This document shows, piece after piece, positions 23,534-31,108 of a DNA stretch of 35,978 bases. The notes below the pieces were generated by a model. That model ran no database searches, was not told the DNA's origin, and saw nothing but the letters and a program-made list of their open reading frames with translations. Position numbers and translations under genes: made by a program. The stretch lies in the NCBI GenBank assembly GCA_903934135.1, contig CAIZMQ010000028.1, forward strand, positions 1 to 35,978. Direction: 5' to 3'. Position 1 is the stretch's first letter, and the number at the start of each line of letters is the position of its first letter. The DNA comes from an uncultured Verrucomicrobiota bacterium. Lineage in GTDB: Bacteria; Verrucomicrobiota; Verrucomicrobiia; Chthoniobacterales; JACTMZ01.

Positions 23534-24000
23534 ACCGGAAGCTCCTCCTCCTCGGCCTGGCGCCTGCCTTGCTCGCCGGATGCATGTCGCCGCAAGGGGA
23601 GTTGGCTTCACTGGCCGGGCTGCGGCTCGGCATGTCCCGCGACATCGCATGGGCCAAGCACTCCGCCGATCTGCCGGTCTACGATCCGCAACGCGAGACC
23701 GCGATCCTGCAAACCATGATGGCCGAGGGCCAGCGGCAGGGACTAGCCCCGGATACCGTCCGGCGCTTCTTTGCCGCCGAAATGGAGGCCTCGCGCCGCA
23801 TCCAATGGGCCTGGATTGAGGCTTGGCGGAAGGATCTCGCCGCGCCCCCGGAGCATCCCGCGGGTGACCTCGGCACTTACCTGCGTCCGCAACTCGACGA
23901 GATCAATCAACGGCAAATCCACGCCATGGCCCGCGGCGCGCGCCCCCTGAGCGTCGATCAGCTTTCCGAAATCGGCGCACGCTTTTTGCCGAAGAACTGA
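23530..24000 (+). CDS. Exported chorismate mutase (AroQ-gamma type), predicted lipoprotein
   Basis: The 156-residue protein starts with a signal peptide ending in the lipobox LLAGC (C18). The rest is all-helical and matches secreted AroQ-class chorismate mutases. R32, K43, D52 and R55 keep the spacing of the active-site Arg, Lys, Asp and Arg that I recall for the secreted Mycobacterium tuberculosis enzyme. Further blocks are LPVYDPQRE, GLAPDTVRRFFAAEMEASRRIQWAW. Such enzymes isomerise chorismate to prephenate outside the cytoplasm; their role there is unclear. It overlaps the preceding dehydrogenase gene by 4 bp. Its 3' end overlaps the convergent tadA by 43 bp. Confidence 0.8.
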   Translation: MNRKLLLLGLAPALLAGCMSPQGELASLAGLRLGMSRDIAWAKHSADLPVYDPQRETAILQTMMAEGQRQGLAPDTVRRFFAAEMEASRRIQWAWIEAWRKDLAAPPEHPAGDLGTYLRPQLDEINQRQIHAMARGARPLSVDQLSEIGARFLPKN

Positions 24001-24455
24001 CGCAACAGCGCGGCGGACTCCTCCCCGAGAACGCCGCTGGTGACCTCGCACCGGTGATTCAGCACGTCGCTTTGCAACAGATTGATCCAGCCCCCGGCCG
24101 CCCCCCCTTTGGAATCGGAGCACCCGAAGACGACCCGGCGCAGGCGCGCGAGAACGATGGCCCCGGCGCACATCGGACAGGGTTCCTTGGTCACGTAGAG
24201 GTCGCATTCGTTGAGCCGCCAATCGCCCACCGCCGCCTCGGCCTGAGTGATGGCCAGCATCTCGGCATGGGCCGTGGCATCCTTCAACATCTCAACCTGA
24301 TTCCAAGCACGGGCGATGACTTCGCCGTTTCGCACAATGACCGCCCCGATGGGGACCTCGTCAGCCACGGCCGCTTTGTGGGCGCAGCGCAAGGCGGACT
24401 GCATGTAGAAGACATCCGGCTGCCAGTCGAAGCCTTGGATTTCGTCCGCGGTCAT
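23958..24455 (-). CDS. tadA: tRNA-specific adenosine deaminase TadA
   Basis: TadA makes inosine at wobble position 34 of tRNA-Arg. The 165-residue protein has the deaminase signature: HAE in ATAHAEMLAI (catalytic Glu, zinc His) and PCPMCAGAI (two zinc Cys), preceded by VPIGAVIV and followed by VVFGCSDSKGGAAG. The ATG at 24455 is 15 bp from the divergent rpe start, so their promoters must lie within each other's coding sequence. The 3' end overlaps the convergent chorismate mutase gene. Confidence 0.95.
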   Translation of the reverse strand: MTADEIQGFDWQPDVFYMQSALRCAHKAAVADEVPIGAVIVRNGEVIARAWNQVEMLKDATAHAEMLAITQAEAAVGDWRLNECDLYVTKEPCPMCAGAIVLARLRRVVFGCSDSKGGAAGGWINLLQSDVLNHRCEVTSGVLGEESAALLRQFFGKKRAPISES

Positions 24456-24469
24456 CGTAGACTTGGACC

Positions 24470-25111
24470 GTGAAAGTTATCGTTGCCCCGTCGGTCTTGG
24501 CCTGTGACTTTGCGCGACTCGGCGAGGAAGTGGCCGAGGTGACCCGCGCGGGGGCGGACTGGATCCACTGCGATGTGATGGACGGTCATTTTGTGGACAA
24601 CATCTCGTTCGGTTCGGCCTTTGTCGAGGCGGCGTCGCGCCACACCGATCTGCCCGTGGATGTCCACCTCATGATCACCAATCCGGACCGCTACCTCGAC
24701 CGTTACCTTCCGGTGGCGAATTCCGTGGACATCCACCTCGAAGCCGAAGCCGATGTGCCCGAGACACTCGCCCGGATCCGCACTGCGGGCAAAAAGGCGG
24801 GGCTGGCCATCAATCCACACACACCGATCGGTTCGATCGATCCCTACCTCGGACAATTTGACATCCTCCTCATCATGACCGTCGAACCGGGTTTCGGCGG
24901 CCAGCCGTTCATGGAGGACATGCTGCCGAAAATTCGTGCCGCGGATGAACTTCGCCAAAAGCACTCCTTGGATTTCCGCATCACGGTGGACGGTGGGATT
25001 AATATCGGCACAGCCCGCCATTGCCGCGAAGCCGGGGCCGATGTCCTAGTCGCGGGCACTTCGGTCTTTCGGGCGCCGGACCGCGCTGCCGAGATCAAGG
25101 CCTTGCGCTAG
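24470..25111 (+). CDS. rpe: Ribulose-phosphate 3-epimerase
   Basis: Rpe interconverts ribulose-5-phosphate and xylulose-5-phosphate in the pentose phosphate pathway. The 213-residue TIM barrel has APSVLACDFARL, HCDVMDGHFVDN (metal-ligand His and Asp), VDVHLMI, MTVEPGFGGQPF and ITVDGGIN, all conserved. The GTG at 24470 gives MKVIVAPSVL, the normal N-terminus. Confidence 0.97.
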   Translation: MKVIVAPSVLACDFARLGEEVAEVTRAGADWIHCDVMDGHFVDNISFGSAFVEAASRHTDLPVDVHLMITNPDRYLDRYLPVANSVDIHLEAEADVPETLARIRTAGKKAGLAINPHTPIGSIDPYLGQFDILLIMTVEPGFGGQPFMEDMLPKIRAADELRQKHSLDFRITVDGGINIGTARHCREAGADVLVAGTSVFRAPDRAAEIKALR

Positions 25112-25126
25112 AACGCCTCGCGGGGG

Positions 25127-26338
25127 TCACTGCGCCGAGGACAAAGGTTTCGCCGCTCCCTCAAGCAAAGCCAGGACCTCGCCGGCCAGAAAAAGTGATC
25201 CCGCCACAAGCACAGGGCCATTCCGGCTCCGGGCCGAAATGAGAGCGGCAGGCACCTCTGCCTCGGTCACAGTGCGGAATCCCGCCGCTTCGGCCAGCAG
25301 ACGCAGTTCAGCGGTCGGAGCACCGCGCGGACCCGGCGCGGGAACCAGCACAACCTCGTCCGCAACGGACCCGAGCAAGCGCAGGATGAGGGCGGCATCC
25401 TTGTCCCGCAGGGCACCGAAGATCAGACGCGCCTTCGTCCCGCCGAAAACCTCGCGCCAAGTGGCAACGAGAGCCGCCACGGCTTCCGGATTGTGCGCTC
25501 CGTCGATCACGAGGTCCGGTTCGACCCGCTGGAACCGCGCCGGCCAAACAAGATTCCGCAAACCTTCCTGCTCGGTTGTTTTTTTGACCACAATACCGGC
25601 CGCGCGCAGAGCTTCGCAGGCTAAAGCAGCGTTCCATCGCTGATGGGATCCGGCCAAACCGATCGAGCCATCGGTCCATGGGCGCTCGACAAAAGTTATC
25701 ATCGTTGGGGCCGCTGCCGCCCTGGCCACGAGCACGTCCGCGGCATCAGCACCTTGCGGAGCCGAGACCGCGGGGACGCCGGCCTTGATGATACCCGCTT
25801 TCTCACCGGCGATTTCTTTGAGGGTTTTGCCGAGCCACATTTGGTGATCCATGCCGATCGGGGTGATGACCGAAACCTCCGGGGTGACCGCGTTGGTCGC
25901 GTCCATTCGCCCGCCCATGCCCGTCTCCCAGACAACGAATTCCGTAGCTTCCTTGGCAAACCACCATGCGGCGAGGACGGTGGCCAACTCGAAAAAAGTC
26001 GGGAGCTGCTCCCAGCCATCCGATGCGTCGCGCAAGAGACCGAGCCCTTCCGCCACGGAGGATTTCGGGATCATTTTTCCGTCCACCCGGATGCGTTCGC
26101 GAAAGTCGACGAGATGCGGGGACGTGTAAAGGGCCGTGCGGTGGCCGGCCGCGCGCAGGATGGAGTCCATCATGACACAGGTGCTGCCTTTGCCGTTCGT
26201 TCCGGCCACGTGTAGAAAACGCAACTTCTCCTGCGGCTGACCGCAGGCGGCGAGCAAGCGTTGCGTGTTTTCCAATCCCGGCTTGATGCCGAAAGTTTGC
26301 CTTCCGAAAAGCCACGCGAGCGTGTCGCGGTAGTTCAC
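25127..26338 (-). CDS. folC: Folylpolyglutamate / dihydrofolate synthase FolC
   Basis: FolC adds glutamate to dihydropteroate and folates, an ATP-dependent ligase of the Mur family. The 403-residue protein has the P-loop VAGTNGKGST, then YTSPHLVDFRERI, VWETGMGGRMDATN, GMDHQMWLG, GEKAGIIK and DGAHNPEAV. The GTG at 26338 overlaps the accD stop (GTGA); a longer start at 26722 would lie inside accD. The accD-folC order is found in many bacteria. Confidence 0.96.
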   Translation of the reverse strand: MNYRDTLAWLFGRQTFGIKPGLENTQRLLAACGQPQEKLRFLHVAGTNGKGSTCVMMDSILRAAGHRTALYTSPHLVDFRERIRVDGKMIPKSSVAEGLGLLRDASDGWEQLPTFFELATVLAAWWFAKEATEFVVWETGMGGRMDATNAVTPEVSVITPIGMDHQMWLGKTLKEIAGEKAGIIKAGVPAVSAPQGADAADVLVARAAAAPTMITFVERPWTDGSIGLAGSHQRWNAALACEALRAAGIVVKKTTEQEGLRNLVWPARFQRVEPDLVIDGAHNPEAVAALVATWREVFGGTKARLIFGALRDKDAALILRLLGSVADEVVLVPAPGPRGAPTAELRLLAEAAGFRTVTEAEVPAALISARSRNGPVLVAGSLFLAGEVLALLEGAAKPLSSAQ

Positions 26339-27180
26339 TTCTTGCGACCGAAGAAATTGAGCAGCTGGGAGAGCGTGTCTCGCAATCGCTGCCTCGCGAC
26401 AATCATATCGACCAGCCCGTGGTCCTGAAGGAACTCGGCGGTCTGGAAACCCTTGGGCAATTCCTGGTGCGTGGTCTCGCGAATGACCCGCGGACCGGCG
26501 AAGCCGATCATGCATTTCGGCTCGGCCATGATGATGTCCCCGAGCGAAGCGTAGCTGGCCATGACGCCGGCGGTGGTGGGATTGGTCAGCACGGAAATGT
26601 AAGGAAGCTTGGCCTCGGCGTGACGCGCCAACGCTCCGCTGGTTTTCGCCATTTGCATGAGACTGAGCATTCCCTCGTACATGCGTGCGCCGCCGGAGGC
26701 GGAAACGATGATGACAGGCCACCGGTTTTTGGTCGCCCGCTCAATCGTCCGCGTGATCTTTTCGCCCACCACGGACCCCATGGTGGCGGCGATAAAATTG
26801 AAATCCATCACGGCGATTCCAACCGGGCAGCCCCCGATCATAGCGTCTCCGGTGATCACGGCGTCCTTAAGTCCGGTCTTTTTCCGGTAGGTCTCGAGGC
26901 GGTCCTGGTAGGTGGCGACACCGCGGAACTTGAGCGAGTCGACCGAAAGCATTTCCGCATCGTGTTCCTGGAACGAGCCCTCGTCGGCCAGACTCTCGAT
27001 CCGCTCGCGCGCGCCCAGCGTCATGTGATGCTGGCAGCGGGGGCACACTTGGAGATTTTGTTGCAGTTCGGTCTGGGTGATGACCTCCCCGCAAGACGGG
27101 CACTTGGTCCACAGACCCTCGGGGACATTGCTCTTGATTTTCGACCGGATCTTGAGGGCCGGTTTTTGGAAAATTCCCAT
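26335..27180 (-). CDS. accD: Acetyl-CoA carboxylase carboxyltransferase subunit beta AccD
   Basis: AccD is the zinc-ribbon beta subunit of the carboxyltransferase that makes malonyl-CoA. The 281-residue protein has the N-terminal zinc motif CPSC...CPRC and the crotonase-fold blocks VVGEKITRTIERA, SASGGARMYEG, TNPTTAGVMASYA, and FAGPRVIRETTHQELP. accA is not in this window. It lies 9 bp after comF and overlaps folC. Confidence 0.97.
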   Translation of the reverse strand: MGIFQKPALKIRSKIKSNVPEGLWTKCPSCGEVITQTELQQNLQVCPRCQHHMTLGARERIESLADEGSFQEHDAEMLSVDSLKFRGVATYQDRLETYRKKTGLKDAVITGDAMIGGCPVGIAVMDFNFIAATMGSVVGEKITRTIERATKNRWPVIIVSASGGARMYEGMLSLMQMAKTSGALARHAEAKLPYISVLTNPTTAGVMASYASLGDIIMAEPKCMIGFAGPRVIRETTHQELPKGFQTAEFLQDHGLVDMIVARQRLRDTLSQLLNFFGRKK

Positions 27181-27189
27181 GGCTTCTTC

Positions 27190-27924
27190 CTATCCGCGGG
27201 CGACCGTGATGACAACCACCGAGGAAGCCCCGGCCTCGCGCAGGACCCGTGCGCAGGCGTCAGCGGTCGAACCCGTGGTCAGGACGTCATCGACCAAAAC
27301 CAGGTCCCGTCCGGTCACGTCCGCGCCAGCCCGCAGGGCGAAAGCCCCTTCCAGATTCTCGAACCTCTCGTCGCGATGAAAATGGGTTTGGGTCAGAGTG
27401 TAACGTGTCCGCTGCAGACAATCATCCACCGGCAGACCGAGACGTGACCCGGCCAGCCTGGCCAGCACTTCGGCTTGGTTGAATTCACGCTCCCGCTGCC
27501 GCGTTGGGTGAAGTGGGACGGGCACGAGGGCGGACGGCATCTTCCCGTGAAGGCGCGGGTCGCGGAACCCCTCGACCAGCATCCGGGCCAGCAAGGGCCG
27601 GAGGTACGTGCGACGGTTGTATTTGAACTGGTGGATGAGGTCGCGGACCACGCCGCGGCTACGGTAAGCGGCGGTGGCGAAATCAAAGGACAAGTCGCGG
27701 TCGCCGCAGTTCAGACAACGGAAGTCCGCCGTGATCGCACCGCTGTAAGGCTGTCCGCAGACCGCGCACCGCGACCCACCCAAACGCTGACGGGCCCGCC
27801 GGCAGCTGCGGCAAAGCCCTGCCGCAAGCGGCCCCACCGCCTCGCCACAAACGGCGCAGTGCGGGGGATAAATCAGCCCGGAGGCCGCTTCAGTCCAGGC
27901 ACGAAGCCACCGGGCGGAAAACAT
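27190..27924 (-). CDS. comF: ComF-family phosphoribosyltransferase-like protein
   Basis: The 244-residue protein has an N-terminal zinc-finger region with four CxxC pairs (CAVC, CRSC, CAVC, CLNC), then the ComF core FKYNRRTYLRPLLA, VPVPLHPTRQREREFNQ and the PRPP-binding loop VLVDDVLTTGSTADAC. ComF proteins are needed for natural transformation in some bacteria; other members have no known role. The ATG at 27924 lies 35 bp within the end of the upstream CPBP gene. Longer in-frame reading to 29109 would cover the CPBP gene and is rejected. Confidence 0.92.
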   Translation of the reverse strand: MFSARWLRAWTEAASGLIYPPHCAVCGEAVGPLAAGLCRSCRRARQRLGGSRCAVCGQPYSGAITADFRCLNCGDRDLSFDFATAAYRSRGVVRDLIHQFKYNRRTYLRPLLARMLVEGFRDPRLHGKMPSALVPVPLHPTRQREREFNQAEVLARLAGSRLGLPVDDCLQRTRYTLTQTHFHRDERFENLEGAFALRAGADVTGRDLVLVDDVLTTGSTADACARVLREAGASSVVVITVARG

Positions 27925-28834
27925 GGCGGAGATAGAATTTGACCAGCAGACCGGTGACAAGCAACGCGGCCAAGGGCACCAACCCGGTCGGCACCGCCCC
28001 GCTGACCAGGCTCGGGCCGACCCACGGGAGCCACCCGGACGGACCAGACGCGGTGGTTTGCAAAAGAAGGTTCGAGGTTTGTTGGGCAAAGACCCAACCG
28101 GCATGCAACCCGATGGGGAGCCACAGCGAACGGGTCGCCACCGCCGCCGAGCCCAGAATCCACCCGGCCGCAAAAAGGCTGGCCGCCCCGAAAAATAAGA
28201 CTCCGGCCGCCGGCAGACCGTCGGCAAAACGCAGGGCCTCGGCGAAACCCGTCCACCAATGCACCGCATCAGCGGCAATGGCTGACTTGGCCGGCTTGAT
28301 GAAGTGAACAACGACAAACAAGACCGTAGTCCAAGCGATAGCCACCGTGCGCGGCAGCGACCAAAGAAGGATCCCGAGCACCACCCCTCGAAAAACGATC
28401 TCCTCCACGACGGAAACCACCGCAGCCGTGGGCACAATGCGCAGGAGTCCTGACCAAAGAGCCCCCGGACGTGCTTCAGACCAGCCGGCGGCCGAAGAGA
28501 GCAGCGCCACCGCCGCGACCAAGGCGACGGAGAGCGCCAGACCGGCCGCAAGATCGGAAGCCGACCTGGGGTTCCTGCTGAGGTGCAGATCCGACGGCCG
28601 CCGCAGGCCGATCCAGCGCAAAACTGGAACCAGCAGGACCAAGGCGCTGACCTGCAGGCAGCGCGAAAGAACGCGATGAAAAGGAAACTTGGCCAGCCAA
28701 TCCGTGATCCCGACCGCCTCAAGCGCCTGCCCGGCCCAAAAAATCGGTGGCGCCACGAGACAACCGGCCAGAAAGACAACAGCCAAGTAGGCGAGAATTT
28801 TGCCAAAGGCAGGAAATTCGCGGCGATGGGACAT
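27890..28834 (-). CDS. CPBP-family intramembrane metalloprotease
   Basis: The 314-residue protein has about eight hydrophobic segments. The CPBP (Abi/Rce1) motif 1 is seen as VVEEIVFRGVVLG (EExxxR), with later VVHFIKP and a histidine in LWLPIGLHAGWVFAQQ. Such proteins cleave membrane substrates, including prenylated or bacteriocin-related ones; the substrate here is unknown. The ATG at 28834 gives MSHRREFPAFGK before the first helix. It overlaps comF by 35 bp. Confidence 0.9.
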   Translation of the reverse strand: MSHRREFPAFGKILAYLAVVFLAGCLVAPPIFWAGQALEAVGITDWLAKFPFHRVLSRCLQVSALVLLVPVLRWIGLRRPSDLHLSRNPRSASDLAAGLALSVALVAAVALLSSAAGWSEARPGALWSGLLRIVPTAAVVSVVEEIVFRGVVLGILLWSLPRTVAIAWTTVLFVVVHFIKPAKSAIAADAVHWWTGFAEALRFADGLPAAGVLFFGAASLFAAGWILGSAAVATRSLWLPIGLHAGWVFAQQTSNLLLQTTASGPSGWLPWVGPSLVSGAVPTGLVPLAALLVTGLLVKFYLRHVFRPVASCLD

Positions 28835-28903
28835 TGACGAAGGGCAAGGCACCGGAAATACCCCCGGCAAGCAAGCCTATTAAGCCCCGCACGTCCGGGA
28901 AAG

Positions 28904-28999
28904 GACGCCGGAAGACCGCGGCAGGGTCGAGCAGACTGCCGTTGCTGCATTCCTGCCCTGGCGGGGTTCGTCAGTCGGACCTCCACGGCCCCCGGCGTC
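28904..28999 (-). ncRNA. ffs: Signal recognition particle RNA (small bacterial, 4.5S)
   Basis: The 96-nt minus-strand segment has ends GACGCCGG and CCGGCGTC that pair perfectly, and the stem continues through GGCCGTGG/CCGCGGTC. The apex has the SRP core: AACCCCGCCAGG, a GGAA tetraloop in CAGGAATG, then CAGCAACGG. This matches the conserved CAGG...GGAA...AGCAGC S-domain that binds Ffh. The tetraloop-closing pair is A-U rather than the usual C-G. A well-spaced promoter lies directly upstream. The 3' end is not marked by a T-run and may be a few bases off. Confidence 0.88.
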
Positions 29000-29005
29000 G
29001 GGAGG

Positions 29006-29034
29006 ACTGTATGCCCTTTCGGGTCGGGAGACAA
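29006..29034 (-). promoter_or_regulatory. Promoter of the SRP RNA gene
   Basis: On the minus strand TTGTCT (29029-29034) and TACAGT (29006-29011) are spaced 17 bp. The expected start, 6-7 nt further on, coincides with the first base of the SRP helix (28999). Confidence 0.6.
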
Positions 29035-29087
29035 CCTGCTCGATGAGCGATGAGTCCCCCAACAAAAAAGATCACGGGACAAAATTC

Positions 29088-29116
29088 TTGTCTGAGCCTT
29101 TCGCCGCACCTATAGA
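29088..29116 (+). promoter_or_regulatory. Promoter of the 29149 envelope operon
   Basis: TTGTCT (29088-29093) and TATAGA (29111-29116) are separated by 17 bp, a good sigma-70-type match. Transcription would start near 29123, about 26 nt before the ATG at 29149. The -35 is the same hexamer as in the divergent SRP RNA promoter. Confidence 0.65.
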
Positions 29117-29148
29117 GGAATGCCCCACCGTCCCACTTTTCAGTCCCC

Positions 29149-29943
29149 ATGACCAAGCCCCTGCTCCTTACCTGCGTCCTGTTGTCTCTCGTGGCGGCAG
29201 TTTTTGGATTCCTCAACCGCGGCACGCTGGCCACCACCCGCTTGGATTTGGAAAGCACCCAAGGGCAGCTCGCCTCGACCAGCGCGCAACTTCTGACCGT
29301 CCAAGGAGAGCTCGAAAAGAACAAAGAGGAAGTCACTCGACTTGGGAGCGACAAAGACAAGCTCTCTGCGGAACTGGGCGAAGCCCGCGGGGAACTGGCG
29401 AAAACCAAGGAAGAACTCATCGCCGCGCAGAAGCAAGCCGAAGACCTGGAATCGGACAGCCAAGCCAAAGACGCCAAAATCGGGGAATTGGAGACGAAGT
29501 TGGCTGAAGCCGAGCAGCAAGCCCCGGCGCCCGAGGCCGCGGGAGATAATGTGGACACGGCCGGCGGGGAGGCGCGCATGCTCGAATTGGAAACCGTCAA
29601 CCAGCAATTACAGGACCAAAACATCAGCCTGAGCACGCAAGTGGCGGAGCTCCGGCGCAAGGACGACGGCCGGCAAAAATCGCAGATGCGGCAAGGGCTC
29701 TCCGGAACCATCCTTGCCGTAAACCAAGCCTGGAACTTCGTCGTCCTCAGCCTCGGTGACCGACAGGGTGTGGTCTCCAATGCCGAAATGCTCGTGCAAC
29801 GCGACGGTCAATACCTTGGAAAAATCCGTGTTACTTCGGTTGAACCATCCACGTCGATCGCGGACATCCTGGTTCGTACCGTCCCGCGCGGCCTTTCGGT
29901 CATGCCCGGCGACCGCGTTATTTACCAAGCCCAGCGCGATTGA
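29149..29943 (+). CDS. Membrane-anchored coiled-coil envelope protein
   Basis: The 264-residue protein has one N-terminal hydrophobic segment (residues 4-22), a long heptad-like coiled coil (about 30-130, rich in Glu, Lys, Leu, with a break at the AGDNVDTAGGEA segment and resuming to about 180), and a compact beta-rich C-terminal domain containing FVVLSLGDRQGVV and MPGDRVIY. This N-anchor, coiled coil, beta-domain order recalls MreC or membrane-fusion proteins, but no specific match is claimed. It probably spans the periplasm. It heads an operon with a small lipoprotein, GT9 and TlpA genes. No Shine-Dalgarno motif is visible. Confidence 0.8.
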   Translation: MTKPLLLTCVLLSLVAAVFGFLNRGTLATTRLDLESTQGQLASTSAQLLTVQGELEKNKEEVTRLGSDKDKLSAELGEARGELAKTKEELIAAQKQAEDLESDSQAKDAKIGELETKLAEAEQQAPAPEAAGDNVDTAGGEARMLELETVNQQLQDQNISLSTQVAELRRKDDGRQKSQMRQGLSGTILAVNQAWNFVVLSLGDRQGVVSNAEMLVQRDGQYLGKIRVTSVEPSTSIADILVRTVPRGLSVMPGDRVIYQAQRD

Positions 29944-29950
29944 TCCGCGT

Positions 29951-30136
29951 ATGAGACGCCTCTTTCTCGCCGCCCTCCTGGCTGCGTGCTGCCTTGCGGG
30001 ACTTGCCGGTTGCGCCAGCACACAAGACACCGCCACCTCCCGCCCCGGCGTGAGCACCATCCCGTGGAACCGTCCGGCCAATTGGGAAGGTGGAGGCGTT
30101 CTCGGCGGTCAAATGTCTGCCATGCGCGGATACTGA
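29951..30136 (+). CDS. Small lipoprotein, 61 residues
   Basis: The reading frame begins MRRLFLAALLAACCLAGLAGCAS: basic start, hydrophobic core and lipobox LAGC, so it should be lipidated at C21. The mature part is short and contains a TIPWNRPANWEGGG segment rich in Trp/Pro/Gly. Function is unknown. It starts 7 bp after the coiled-coil gene stop and ends 9 bp before the glycosyltransferase gene, so it belongs to the same operon. A longer in-frame start at 29756 would overlap the coiled-coil gene. Confidence 0.8.
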   Translation: MRRLFLAALLAACCLAGLAGCASTQDTATSRPGVSTIPWNRPANWEGGGVLGGQMSAMRGY

Positions 30137-30145
30137 GTTCAACCG

Positions 30146-31108
30146 GTGGTCTCGGCCCCGTTCCAGCGTGCACTGGTCATCCGCGGCGGTGCCCTCGGTG
30201 ATTTTATCCTCACCCTTCCGGTACTCAACGCCCTGCGGGAAGCCGCTCCCAGCTCGCGTCTCGAGGTGCTCGCGTACCCGGGGATCGCCGCGCTGGCCGA
30301 AACATCCGGCCTGATCGATGCCTTCCGCTCGATCGAATACGGTCCGCTGGCCGGCTTCTTCACCCGGGGCACCGTGCTCGACCCGGGCCTCCGCGGATAT
30401 TTCGCGTCCTTCGACCTCATTCTCAGCTACCTCTACGATCCCGACGGGGTCTTCGCCGAGAACCTGCAAAGTGCCGGGGCGAAGCGCGTCATAACCGGAC
30501 CGCATCGTCCGGGCGAATCGTCGCACGCCATCGACCAGCTCGCCGCGCCCCTCACCGCTCTTGGCCTCCCTCTGGCCGGCCGCGCCACCCGACTCGCCCT
30601 CGAGCCCGAAGTACACGGGGCACTGACCGTTGCCTTGCACCCCGGATCCGGCAGTGCGGCAAAAAACTGGCCGGTGGAAAAGTGGCGCCAGTTGGCCGGG
30701 CAACTGCTGGCCGCCAATCCCGAGGTGGAGTTGGCGATCATCGGAGGCGAAGCCGATGCCGCGGCCGTTGATGCCCTGCGCGGGCTGGCCGCGTCGCGGG
30801 TTGTCCTCTGGGAGAACCTCCCGTTGCCCGAGTTGGCGAGACGGCTGGCTGGAGCCCGGCTCTACCTCGGCCACGACACGGGGGTCAGCCACCTTGCCGC
30901 AGCGGCGGGCATCCCCAGCCTGCTGCTCTTCGGACCAAGCAATCCCGGCGTCTGGGCACCGCCCCACGAGCATGTCCGTATTTTACGTGCCCCGGAGGGG
31001 AATCTTCCGAACTTGCCGGTCGCCACTGTCCTTGCCGCGCTGGCCCGATTCCGGGAGGGCCCCCGGCTTGCCACCGGCCAGGAGTCGCCGGAGAATGAGA
31101 AACCATGA
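30146..31108 (+). CDS. Glycosyltransferase family 9 (heptosyltransferase-like)
   Basis: The 320-residue protein has the GT9 layout: ALVIRGGALGDFILTLPVLNALR at the start (GxGD acceptor-side motif), VALHPGSGSAAKNWP with KNWP at the donor-domain start, and YLGHDTGVSHLAAAAGIPSLLLFGPSNP at the nucleotide-sugar site. GT9 enzymes add heptose or related sugars to lipopolysaccharide core. The exact sugar is unknown. The GTG at 30146 is used; tlpA-type gene overlaps its stop (ATGA). Confidence 0.9.
   Translation: MVSAPFQRALVIRGGALGDFILTLPVLNALREAAPSSRLEVLAYPGIAALAETSGLIDAFRSIEYGPLAGFFTRGTVLDPGLRGYFASFDLILSYLYDPDGVFAENLQSAGAKRVITGPHRPGESSHAIDQLAAPLTALGLPLAGRATRLALEPEVHGALTVALHPGSGSAAKNWPVEKWRQLAGQLLAANPEVELAIIGGEADAAAVDALRGLAASRVVLWENLPLPELARRLAGARLYLGHDTGVSHLAAAAGIPSLLLFGPSNPGVWAPPHEHVRILRAPEGNLPNLPVATVLAALARFREGPRLATGQESPENEKP

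Noticed and set aside
27190-29109. A 639-residue fusion of ComF with an upstream domain
   Set aside because: The extra N-terminal frame is antisense-style sequence read over the CPBP protease gene and the SRP RNA; ComF has its own ATG at 27924.
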